This document shows positions 1 through 5,432 of a stretch of 5,432 bases of DNA, in pieces. The stretch is taken from assembly GCA_016192885.1 (NCBI GenBank), contig JACPTH010000002.1, positions 1 to 5,432 on the forward strand, written 5' to 3'. Each line of letters starts with the position of its first letter. Position 1 is the stretch's first letter. This DNA is from a bacterium. Its GTDB lineage: Bacteria > Muiribacteriota > Ozemobacteria > Ozemobacterales > Ozemobacteraceae. The notes beneath the pieces were generated by a model. That model made no database searches, was not told the origin of the DNA, and saw only the letters and a list, made by a program, of their open reading frames with translations. A program made the translations under genes and the position numbers.

Positions 1-2
1 CG

Positions 3-503
3 GTTTCCGTTTCATCTGCCCCGTCCGGTAGAGGCTCCCCTTTTAAAATAAACCTTGAAAGGTGGGATGAAGCGGTAAATTTGGCAAAAAAAGAAGGAAT
101 GCTAGTTTTGGATTGTACTTCCCATAACGGGTTTATTAGCGCTTCCTATTATGATGTTTCCGACCCCGAGAAACCCGAAAAATGCACGGGTGGGTTCCCA
201 GGAAGACCATGGAAGGGTGAAAAAGATAAAATTATGGCTCCGTCTTCCCTAAGATCGCCCGCTGAAACCTATTCGGTGGGTGACCATTCCTATCAATTCA
301 ATGGGCGCGGTGGCCTTAGTTGGAGTATTCCGTATGTGACCGGAGTATTAGCGCTTGGGTGGCAAATTGCTCCGGATTTCTCGGGTGAAAAAATGCGTGA
401 ACTTCTGTTTCAGTCGGCGTACAAGAATTCAGAAGGGAACCAATTTATCAATCCGCCTGAATTCATTAGAATGGTGCAAAGTGAAAAGGATGGAAAAAAG
501 TAA
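3..503 (+). CDS. Subtilisin-like serine peptidase (family S8), C-terminal part, 5' truncated by window edge
   Basis: The frame is open from the first bases to the TAA at 501-503, giving 166 residues of a longer protein. The recognisable part is the nucleophile region of the subtilase fold: GGLSWSIPYVTG at residues 103-114 corresponds to the family GTSMAxPxVAG motif, with Ser106 (codon 318-320) as the expected catalytic serine. Residues 32-44 (GMLVLDCTSHNGF) look like the strand and turn that carry the oxyanion-hole Asn in subtilisin, probably the Asn of HNG; this alignment is by eye. The helix after the serine and the ending GNQFINPPEFI also suit an S8 domain, so little or nothing follows the peptidase. 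The catalytic Asp and His and any signal peptide lie upstream, so location cannot be judged. A TTG at 81 is only an internal codon, since homology continues upstream of it. Family fairly sure; substrate and role unknown. Confidence 0.8.
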   Translation, partial: VSVSSAPSGRGSPFKINLERWDEAVNLAKKEGMLVLDCTSHNGFISASYYDVSDPEKPEKCTGGFPGRPWKGEKDKIMAPSSLRSPAETYSVGDHSYQFNGRGGLSWSIPYVTGVLALGWQIAPDFSGEKMRELLFQSAYKNSEGNQFINPPEFIRMVQSEKDGKK

Positions 504-587
504 GAGGAATCATTGGTCCAAAGGCTTGGGAAAATCCGGTGGGATGGGAATTCTTCGAATTGCACCTTCAACCCTGAAGAATGCTTA

Positions 588-616
588 TTGAAGGGTAGTT
601 CTTGGCTTGATATTTT
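588..616 (+). promoter_or_regulatory. Possible sigma70-type promoter for rarA
   Basis: TTGAAG (588-593) and TATTTT (611-616) are separated by 17 bases, and a TG one base before the -10 makes it an extended -10 (TGA-TATTTT). Each hexamer matches four of six consensus positions. Transcription would start near 623, leaving about 25 nt before the rarA ATG at 648. The rest of the 504-647 gap shows only weak small hairpins and no convincing terminator for the peptidase gene. The assignment rests on pattern alone. Confidence 0.3.
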
Positions 617-647
617 CCTATGTCACTTAGTATTGTAGAGAAATAAA

Positions 648-2003
648 ATGGATCAGTTTATTCGTCCAAAAGATTTATTTGATTTCGTTGAGAATTCTAG
701 CAAACCGGAATTTCAGCCATTGGCCGATCGGGTTCGCCCCATCACTTTTGATGAAATTCTTGGACAATCTCATATTCTCGAAGTTGGAAAACCCCTTAGG
801 TTGTTGTTTGAAGCAGGAAAGTGCCCTTCCCTGATTTTTTGGGGGCCTCCAGGATGCGGGAAAACAACTCTTGCCAGAATTTTATCCGGCAAAACTAATG
901 CTGAATTTGTACAAATCTCGGCCGTAAATTCGGGAATAAGAGATTTGAACCATGTGTTCGATGAAGCCCGAATTCGCCGAACCCATCATGGCCGAAAGAC
1001 CTTGCTTTTCATAGATGAAATTCACCGTTTTAATAAGGCTCAACAGGATGCTCTCTTGCCCCAGGTGGAAACCGGCGCGATAACGCTTATCGGGGCGACA
1101 ACGGAAAACCCAAGCTTTGAAGTCAATTCCGCCCTTCTTTCGCGTTGCCAAGTGGTTGTCCTTAATTCGGTCCCGGAAGATGCTCTATCGACGATTCTCA
1201 AGAATGCGATGCAACGCGACAAAGTTTTGTCGGAAAAACCGGATATTGCAGTATCTGAGGAGGTATTTTCTAGGATTTCCCAATTGGCAGCGGGTGATGC
1301 CAGAATTTCCCTAAATGTTTTGGAATCCTGTTGTCAGGTAGCCCGCCATTTCGAACCCAAATCACCCAAAATTTCCGTTGAACTGGTAAACGAGACTTTT
1401 CAAAGCAAGGCTATTCGATACGATAAGGGTGGAGAAGAGCACTACAACTTGATTTCGGCGTTGCACAAATCCATGCGTGGTTCCGATCCGGACGCGAGCA
1501 TATATTGGCTTTATAGGATGATCGAAGGAGGGGAAGATTGTCGCTTTATTGTTCGCCGAATGATCCGCTTTGCCACGGAAGATGTCGGAATGGCGGATCC
1601 GTTCGCATTAACCTTGGCCATGTCGGTTTCCCAAGCATTTGATTACATTGGGCCTCCTGAGGGTCATCTTGCGCTGCTTGAACTTGCTGTTTATCTTTCG
1701 GCTTGCCCCAAAAGCAATTCCTTGTATAAAGCCGAGAAAAAGGTATTGGAAGAAATTCGTTCAGGGCGAGAACCTTCCGTCCCTTTGCATCTTCGGAATG
1801 CCCCGACTTCGCTAATGAAGGGAATGGGATATTCAAACGGCTACAAGTATCCGCATGATTTTAAATCGGGGTTTGTCCGCGAAAGATACCTTCCCGAGGA
1901 AGTATCGAACAATCGGTTCTATGACCCCAAACCCTTTGGAAAAGAAAAAATCTTTCTCGATCGGTTAAGGGAATTATGGCCCGAGCGTTTTGGTAAAAAA
2001 TGA
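648..2003 (+). CDS. rarA: Replication-associated recombination protein A (RarA/MgsA), AAA+ ATPase
   Basis: This 451-residue protein matches the RarA/MgsA/WRNIP1 family along its whole length (E. coli RarA is about 447 residues). The N-terminal QPLADRVRP...ILGQSHIL segment (23-44) is followed by a full AAA+ core: Walker A GPPGCGKT (66-73), Walker B LLFIDEIH (119-126), the family stretch RFNKAQQDALLP (127-138), sensor 1 GATTENPSF (149-157), arginine finger Arg166 in ALLSRC, and sensor 2 GDAR (216-219). The C-terminal tetramerisation region includes HYNLISALHKSMRGSDPDA (265-283), EDVGMADP (311-318) and LHLRNAPTSLMKGMGY (380-395). Family members act in the cytoplasm at stalled forks, together with SSB and recombination proteins, and open duplex ends. 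The ATG at 648 follows a weak AGAG at about 7 bases and fits the usual family start. The gene is intact with no missing key residue. The HD-domain gene begins 13 nt after its stop. Confidence 0.96.
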   Translation: MDQFIRPKDLFDFVENSSKPEFQPLADRVRPITFDEILGQSHILEVGKPLRLLFEAGKCPSLIFWGPPGCGKTTLARILSGKTNAEFVQISAVNSGIRDLNHVFDEARIRRTHHGRKTLLFIDEIHRFNKAQQDALLPQVETGAITLIGATTENPSFEVNSALLSRCQVVVLNSVPEDALSTILKNAMQRDKVLSEKPDIAVSEEVFSRISQLAAGDARISLNVLESCCQVARHFEPKSPKISVELVNETFQSKAIRYDKGGEEHYNLISALHKSMRGSDPDASIYWLYRMIEGGEDCRFIVRRMIRFATEDVGMADPFALTLAMSVSQAFDYIGPPEGHLALLELAVYLSACPKSNSLYKAEKKVLEEIRSGREPSVPLHLRNAPTSLMKGMGYSNGYKYPHDFKSGFVRERYLPEEVSNNRFYDPKPFGKEKIFLDRLRELWPERFGKK

Positions 2004-2016
2004 AGGCGAAAGAAAA

Positions 2017-2502
2017 ATGCTTGATAAAAAAATTGAAAGCGGGAAGAGTTTTTTTCGCCGCGTTCTGTACCGGCTTTGGCAATTCTTTGTGGTAATGTGG
2101 CCGGAGGTTGACCCCGTCCTGAGAGGCGAGGTGCGAGACCGACTTTCCGCGCCTTGGCGGGTACTATTCGATCGCCTCCTTCCGTCAGACTTGGCTCATA
2201 TTTTACGCTTGTACAATCGTATTCTCCGCGACCCAAATCTATCCGAAGCTGAAAGGGAAGAATTGATTTTACTTGCCATTACCCATGATTTGGGAAAGGG
2301 AATCACGAGACCAACCATGTTTGAACGAGTGGCAAAAGTTTTGTTTCCTCTTCCGCGTCGGGGCCATGCTTTTGCAGGCGCCAAGTTTCTAGGAAAGAAC
2401 GGAGCATCCCCAATTCTTGTGAAAAGAATAAAGAGGCATCATGACCCCCCCGGTGACGACCGTATAATGGCTTTATTTCAAGCTTATGATGATGCTCTCT
2501 AA
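2017..2502 (+). CDS. Small HD-domain metal-dependent phosphohydrolase-like protein
   Basis: I chose the ATG at 2017 (161 residues) over an in-frame TTG at 1990, because a GAAGG at 2002-2006 lies 10 bases before the ATG while the TTG lies inside the end of rarA. The residues form a typical HD metal site: His61, the doublet His90-Asp91 in ITHDLGKG, His117 in RRGHAFAG, His141-His142 in KRHHDPP, and Asp158/Asp159 near the C-terminus. The first 30 residues are basic then aromatic and hydrophobic (FFRRVLYRLWQFFVVMWPE), perhaps an amphipathic or membrane-surface helix; it is too short and interrupted for a confident transmembrane call. HD proteins hydrolyse phosphoesters such as nucleotides or cyclic dinucleotides, but the substrate cannot be told here. 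There is no HD-GYP signature, so c-di-GMP hydrolysis is not indicated. Spacing puts it in one operon with rarA, which might suggest nucleotide or DNA-stress metabolism; that link is inference. Confidence 0.8.
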   Translation: MLDKKIESGKSFFRRVLYRLWQFFVVMWPEVDPVLRGEVRDRLSAPWRVLFDRLLPSDLAHILRLYNRILRDPNLSEAEREELILLAITHDLGKGITRPTMFERVAKVLFPLPRRGHAFAGAKFLGKNGASPILVKRIKRHHDPPGDDRIMALFQAYDDAL

Positions 2503-2518
2503 ATTTAGTTTCACGTTT

Positions 2519-2866
2519 TTATTTAAAAAACTCTTTTGATTCTTCTAGATTTTCACAGGTTTCAACAACCGGAATAATTCCAGCCAATTTCAAAACCTTG
2601 GTTTTTAGCGCGTCTAACCCGCAAATTACGACCTTCCCTTTGTAATCATCCAAAATCGAAAAGGTAAGATCCATTAATTGCGCCACCCCGGGGCTTGAGA
2701 TAATTGAGCATGCGGATAAATCAACGATGATATTGAATTTTTCCGCTTTGAGGATAGGTTCAGCGCGTCTTCTTAATTCATCCCCAGCTTCCTGGGCGAA
2801 GTACCCTTTTACCCCGAAAATTACCACATTTTCAAGTTCTTGAACCGTTATTTCAAATGAATCCAA
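2519..2866 (-). CDS. STAS-domain anti-sigma factor antagonist (SpoIIAA/RsbV-like)
   Basis: Read from a TTG at 2866-2864, this gives 115 residues, close to B. subtilis SpoIIAA (about 117). An in-frame ATG at 2893 would add nine residues (MVRTRRGRS), but these are encoded by the Shine-Dalgarno region itself, so the TTG is preferred. The STAS fold is clear: a first strand pair NVVIFGVKGYF, a helix ELRRRAEPIL, the strand FNIIVDLSACSII, then SSPGVAQLMDL, where Ser58 (TTG numbering) aligns with the phospho-accepting serine of SpoIIAA; next the strand KVVICGL and the C-terminal LKLAGIIPVVETCENLEES. In partner switching the unphosphorylated protein binds a kinase/anti-sigma factor, and a PP2C phosphatase reactivates it. 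The canonical DSSG is replaced here by SSPG, so phosphorylation is likely but not certain. It diverges from the phosphatase locus and converges on the HD gene with a 16-bp gap. Confidence 0.87.
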   Translation of the reverse strand: MDSFEITVQELENVVIFGVKGYFAQEAGDELRRRAEPILKAEKFNIIVDLSACSIISSPGVAQLMDLTFSILDDYKGKVVICGLDALKTKVLKLAGIIPVVETCENLEESKEFFK

Positions 2867-2875
2867 ACTTCTTCC

Positions 2876-2881
2876 CCTCCT
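2876..2881 (-). promoter_or_regulatory. Strong Shine-Dalgarno (AGGAGG) selecting the TTG start of the STAS gene
   Basis: On the minus strand AGGAGGGG precedes TTG with nine bases between AGGAGG and the start codon. The ATG at 2893-2891 is upstream of this site and has no comparable purine-rich leader. The best ribosome-binding site in the window therefore serves a non-ATG start. Confidence 0.7.
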
Positions 2882-2940
2882 CGTTCGAACCATGGAGCAA
2901 AAATTTGCAAAACCCTCAAAACATAAAGAGTTGTCTTAGA

Positions 2941-2969
2941 TGAAAGTTCACGAAGAAAACGAGTATAAT
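2941..2969 (+). promoter_or_regulatory. Possible promoter towards the phosphatase locus
   Basis: A perfect TATAAT (2964-2969) lies 95-90 bases before the phosphatase ATG. At 17-bp spacing the -35 position holds TGAAAG (2941-2946), a poor match, so an activator or an alternative sigma factor may be needed, or the -10 may be fortuitous in AT-rich DNA. Confidence 0.3.
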
Positions 2970-2992
2970 TGCAATTTTACGGGAAAATTATA
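2964..2992. repeat. Inverted repeat TATAATT-N15-AATTATA in the divergent control region
   Basis: Perfect 7-base arms at 2964-2970 and 2986-2992 enclose 15 bases, so one TATAAT points right and another points left within 29 bp. A smaller nested hairpin, AATTTT-ACGGG-AAAATT (2973-2989), and a 10-bp palindrome, AATTGCAATT (2967-2976), also lie here. It may be an operator or simply paired -10 elements; AT-richness raises the chance of coincidence. Confidence 0.35.
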
Positions 2993-3015
2993 ACATTCGG
3001 AGTTTCATATTTCCA
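2987..3015 (-). promoter_or_regulatory. Possible promoter for the STAS gene
   Basis: On the minus strand TGGAAA (3015-3010) and a perfect TATAAT (2992-2987) are separated by 17 bases; the -35 matches four of six positions. Transcription would begin near 2980, giving a leader of about 110 nt before the TTG at 2866. It is the better of the two promoter candidates in the 2867-3055 gap, and its path runs across the rightward -10. Confidence 0.4.
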
Positions 3016-3055
3016 TTAGGAAGATTGTTTCATTCAACCGATTTTTCAACACACG

Positions 3056-4123
3056 ATGAGTTCAACGCGCCCTGAACCGGACGGAGCAGAAAATAAGGCT
3101 TTACCAAGGCTTACGTGGGTTGTTTTTTGCTGCGTATTTTGCGGAATCCCGTTGTTGATTTTTTTCTTCCTCTTCAAGGGGATTATCGATGAAAGAAAGA
3201 TTGTCTTTCAAAGAAGGGTTGAGGATAAACTTGAACTTCTTCTCGCAAGATTCCTTCGATGGGAGAAAACCGAGGAGTTCATGGGGACGCTTTTGAGGCA
3301 ATTCTCGAAAAAATTTTCTCCTTCCGGTTTTTCACCAAAATATGTCTCCAAGGTGCTTGAAAACCTGAATAAACGCTTTCCGGGGGTTTTTGATTTCATT
3401 TTTCTTAACGGATCAGGGGAGATTCTTCAGGAAATTAGTCAAAAAGGCGCCCCCAAAACAATTCTTAAAAAACTTTTCAACGCTTTGGAGAAGGCTAAAC
3501 ATGGAGACATGACCGCCGTTCAAAAAGATTTTAAAATGTTTTCTTCATTCATCGGTTCGATACAAAGCAGTGGAAATATAGGGTTTGAACAGCTTAAACC
3601 CTCATTTTTAAGCGATAAAAAAGCTTTCGCTTTTATTAATCCCCCGGGCCCCAATGGAATGTTTCTCGTCTTCTTAAATAGAGTGAAAAATTGGGATAAC
3701 CTCGGGTTAGAGGATTGCATTCGAAGGTTTAATTCCAGAAATAAAAGTTCTAAATCTCAATTGATCGATTTGTCTAAATCAAAGGGAATTGGAAGGGAAT
3801 TCTTAGGCGTCGACCCTGAAAACAACATAAAGGTTATTTCCTGGTTAATGAATGGCAGGAAAAACACCCTTTGGCTAAGTGACAGGATTTTGGGGCAGAG
3901 CCTCTTAGGTTCATCGATACGTTTGGTGGTAAAAATGGATATCCCAGAAGGAGCAAGGTTCCAAAAGAATTTAGCTGGATTGGTAATCTTGGAGACCGCC
4001 ATCTTTCTTTCCTTTTCTTTTTTCGCTTGGTTGATTCAATATTGTAATTGGACAATTCTATCTAGCGTTCGAGTAAACCGAAATTGGAAGCGAAATGCAA
4101 GCTATTTTAACCCTTTTCGATAA
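3056..4123 (+). CDS. N-terminal piece of a membrane sensor serine phosphatase (SpoIIE/RsbU type): TM-sensor-TM, frame broken
   Basis: The frame gives 355 residues with no catalytic domain. After a short charged N-terminus comes a transmembrane segment (about 20-43), then a region of about 260 residues expected outside the membrane, including FPGVFDFIFLNGSGEILQE (108-126), which reads like a PAS/Cache-style sensor strand-turn-strand, and a second transmembrane segment (about 306-328). The last residues (NRNWKRNASYFNPFR) do not look like a natural domain end; the next frame takes over through a 29-nt overlap. I infer that this is the 5' half of one phosphatase gene completed by the 4095 frame. 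The ATG at 3056 has no good Shine-Dalgarno (AGGAAG lies more than 30 bases away), and a TAG at 3017-3019 bounds the frame upstream. The sensor ligand is unknown. By itself the product could at most be a membrane-anchored sensor without output. Confidence 0.72.
   Translation: MSSTRPEPDGAENKALPRLTWVVFCCVFCGIPLLIFFFLFKGIIDERKIVFQRRVEDKLELLLARFLRWEKTEEFMGTLLRQFSKKFSPSGFSPKYVSKVLENLNKRFPGVFDFIFLNGSGEILQEISQKGAPKTILKKLFNALEKAKHGDMTAVQKDFKMFSSFIGSIQSSGNIGFEQLKPSFLSDKKAFAFINPPGPNGMFLVFLNRVKNWDNLGLEDCIRRFNSRNKSSKSQLIDLSKSKGIGREFLGVDPENNIKVISWLMNGRKNTLWLSDRILGQSLLGSSIRLVVKMDIPEGARFQKNLAGLVILETAIFLSFSFFAWLIQYCNWTILSSVRVNRNWKRNASYFNPFR
4061..4097 (+). other. Probable deletion/frameshift junction inside the phosphatase gene
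   Basis: The upstream frame reads ILSSVRV up to 4075, a typical cytoplasmic loop entering a new membrane segment. The downstream frame becomes open only after its own TAA at 4074-4076 and then reads TEIGSEMQAILTLFDKQMP, typical of the helix leaving a membrane segment. The hydrophobic stretch expected between them is absent in all three frames. The exact breakpoint cannot be set from one sequence. Confidence 0.5.
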
Positions 4124-5432
4124 GCAAATGCCAAAGATTCTCGGGGAAGTTCAAAAAAACCTGGAGGTTTTCCTGTATAAACCGTTGGGTAGAGGCTTAA
4201 ATCCACAAGAGTTGGCGGTTCGCAGGATTGAAAAACTTATAAATAGAATTTCCCCGGACTCCGCTTGGTTGATCGACGATCAGGGAAATCTAATCGAACA
4301 ATCTCGGATGAAGATTTCATCCGACACCCAAACCGCTCATAAAATTGCCAAAGCGACGTACATTGAAATTTTCAAGAATCTGAATCACTCCCCTGAAATG
4401 GATGAAAAGCAGCTTCAAAGCGCCATTGGGGAGTTTACAAATGTATTCGGAGTTGAAGTACGATCATTTTTAAACAGCCTCCTGGCAAGTTTAGGGAAAA
4501 TCAGGGAAATGAAATTTGGTCAAAATAGCGGCTACCAGGGGATTTTCCCCATTCGTAACGCGGCGGGGAAAACCGTATTTTTGGCCGTTTTTGTTTTTGA
4601 AAGGGATAACCTTGCCTGGAAATACGTTCAACGGCATTTGAAGAATTTGTCGCGAGGGCTTCCGGGTTCAAAATTTTTCGCCTTTACCGATTCAAGAGCG
4701 AGGAAGAAACTTCCTGAGGTTTCCGTCTGGTGGAAAAAATTGTCCCCACTTTTGGATGAAATGTCCCAGGGGAAGCGAGTCGTAAAATTACGCTTTACGA
4801 GAACAGGGAAAACAAACCTTGTAATTGGAATCAAGGGGGAAGAGTTAGGATGCAATTTGTTTTCAATAAAAAACGATGATGAGATCCTGTTAGAAGAGGG
4901 GAAAGTTCGAAATTACTTAAAGTTGTATCTTTTCGGAATGATTTTCATCACTACAATGGTCACAGGGCTTCTTTCTCAGAAAATTCTTGCGCCTTTGGGA
5001 AACCTTCTTTTAGGTTTAAATGCTATTAACGTTAGAGATTTTAGGCATAGGATTCCGGAGGGAGAAAAAGATGAATTTGGGGCACTCATAAACACATTTA
5101 ACGAAATGATAGAAGGCTTGGACGACCTGGAGGTCGCCAAAATTGTACAGGAATGCTTCTTTCCAAATTCCGAACAAGAAATTCAGGGAGTGAAAGCCTA
5201 CGGCCGATGCAAACCCGCAACCCAAATCGGAGGCGATTATTTCGATTATTTTCCTATTTCTCCGACTCAGATGGGTGTCATCATCGGAGACGTTTCCGGT
5301 CATGGAGTTTCGTCCGCAATTGTCATGTCCATGGCGAAAGCGGTTCTGTCCCACCCGGCAACCGGTTCGAATCCGGCCGGAATCATGAGCTTGCTTAATC
5401 AGATGTTTTGGAAGTGCTTAAAACGGAAAAAA
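4095..5432 (+). CDS. SpoIIE/RsbU-type PP2C serine phosphatase: second sensor, TM, HAMP and start of phosphatase domain; 3' truncated by window edge
   Basis: From the ATG at 4095 the frame runs 446 codons to the edge without a stop. Order: a sensor-like region (1-270) with SPDSAWLIDDQGNLIEQ (53-69); one transmembrane segment (about 274-296); a HAMP domain (about 297-345, ILAPLGNLLLGLNAINVRDF...DEFGALINTFNEMIEGL); then the PPM/SpoIIE phosphatase domain, with the lead helix VAKIVQECFFP (347-357), metal-binding GGDYFDYF (379-386) and GDVSGHG (398-404, Asp399 a metal ligand), and the helix SSAIVMSMAKAVL. The rest of the domain is beyond the window. Such enzymes dephosphorylate STAS antagonists in the cytoplasm, and a STAS gene lies just upstream in divergent orientation. 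The start is doubtful: there is no clear Shine-Dalgarno, a TAA bounds the frame at 4074-4076, and no membrane segment precedes the sensor. I read it as the 3' half of the gene begun at 3056. Confidence 0.85.
   Translation, partial: MQAILTLFDKQMPKILGEVQKNLEVFLYKPLGRGLNPQELAVRRIEKLINRISPDSAWLIDDQGNLIEQSRMKISSDTQTAHKIAKATYIEIFKNLNHSPEMDEKQLQSAIGEFTNVFGVEVRSFLNSLLASLGKIREMKFGQNSGYQGIFPIRNAAGKTVFLAVFVFERDNLAWKYVQRHLKNLSRGLPGSKFFAFTDSRARKKLPEVSVWWKKLSPLLDEMSQGKRVVKLRFTRTGKTNLVIGIKGEELGCNLFSIKNDDEILLEEGKVRNYLKLYLFGMIFITTMVTGLLSQKILAPLGNLLLGLNAINVRDFRHRIPEGEKDEFGALINTFNEMIEGLDDLEVAKIVQECFFPNSEQEIQGVKAYGRCKPATQIGGDYFDYFPISPTQMGVIIGDVSGHGVSSAIVMSMAKAVLSHPATGSNPAGIMSLLNQMFWKCLKRKK

Noticed and set aside
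355..591. 78-codon frame overlapping the end of the peptidase gene
   Set aside because: It overlaps the convincing peptidase frame, has no domain-like content, and runs into non-coding spacer.
565..594. Inverted repeat CCTTCAA/TTGAAGG after the peptidase gene as a terminator
   Set aside because: Seven pairs around a 16-nt loop with no following T-run; it also overlaps the proposed rarA -35.
607..636. TTGATA-N18-TATTGT as the rarA promoter
   Set aside because: Transcription would begin only a few bases before the ATG, leaving no room for a ribosome-binding site; the pair at 588-616 fits better.
1919..2236. Antisense frame across the end of rarA and the start of the HD gene
   Set aside because: Both sense-strand genes have clear family motifs here; the antisense protein shows no recognisable features.
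2515..2531. Hairpin GTTTTT-ATTTA-AAAAAC between the convergent HD and STAS genes as a bidirectional terminator
   Set aside because: The stem is almost wholly A-T pairs and overlaps the STAS stop codon; too weak to call as an intrinsic terminator.
4095..4123. Programmed +1 frameshift or translational coupling joining the two phosphatase frames
   Set aside because: No recognised slippery signal is seen, and a simple join would still leave the phosphatase domain outside the membrane by TM count, so a lost segment explains more.
5016..5398. Other frames on both strands inside the PP2C region
   Set aside because: HAMP and GGDYFD/GDVSGHG motifs fix the coding frame; the others are shadows.

Overview
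The window is bacterial chromosomal DNA of moderate, slightly AT-leaning composition, with densely packed genes and few gaps. Nothing in it fixes the taxon. A SpoIIE-type phosphatase with long extracytoplasmic sensor regions, next to a SpoIIAA-like STAS protein, fits bacteria rich in partner-switching regulation, for example uncultured Riflebacteria/Ozemobacter-like lineages. That placement is a weak guess from memory of protein style. No tRNA, rRNA, CRISPR array, insertion sequence or phage gene is visible.

Layout, left to right. (1) Positions 3-503 (+) hold the C-terminal part of a subtilisin-like serine peptidase (family S8) whose N-terminus lies off the window. (2) A 144-bp gap contains a possible promoter. 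(3) Positions 648-2003 (+) encode a complete RarA/MgsA (YcaJ) AAA+ ATPase of replication-fork maintenance. (4) Thirteen bases after its stop, probably in the same transcript, is a small single-domain HD-type metal phosphohydrolase (2017-2502). (5) Converging on it is a 115-residue STAS anti-sigma-factor antagonist (2866-2519, -), for which an ideal Shine-Dalgarno sequence selects a TTG start. (6) After a 189-bp AT-rich divergent control region comes a long (+) locus, 3056 to beyond the right edge. It encodes a membrane-bound SpoIIE/RsbU-type PP2C serine phosphatase, split into two overlapping frames (3056-4123 and 4095-5432+).

How the genes relate. The STAS protein and the PP2C phosphatase look like the antagonist and its activating phosphatase in a partner-switching module (the SpoIIAA/SpoIIE and RsbV/RsbU paradigm). 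The kinase/anti-sigma partner is not in the window.

The most notable observation is that the phosphatase appears to be a four-membrane-segment receptor with two related sensor modules in tandem, and that the break in frame falls exactly where the membrane segment before the second sensor should be. As the sequence stands, the phosphatase domain would be on the wrong side of the membrane whether the pieces act alone or are joined. I therefore read it as one gene damaged by a small out-of-frame deletion (or an assembly error) near 4061-4095, not as two ordinary genes.
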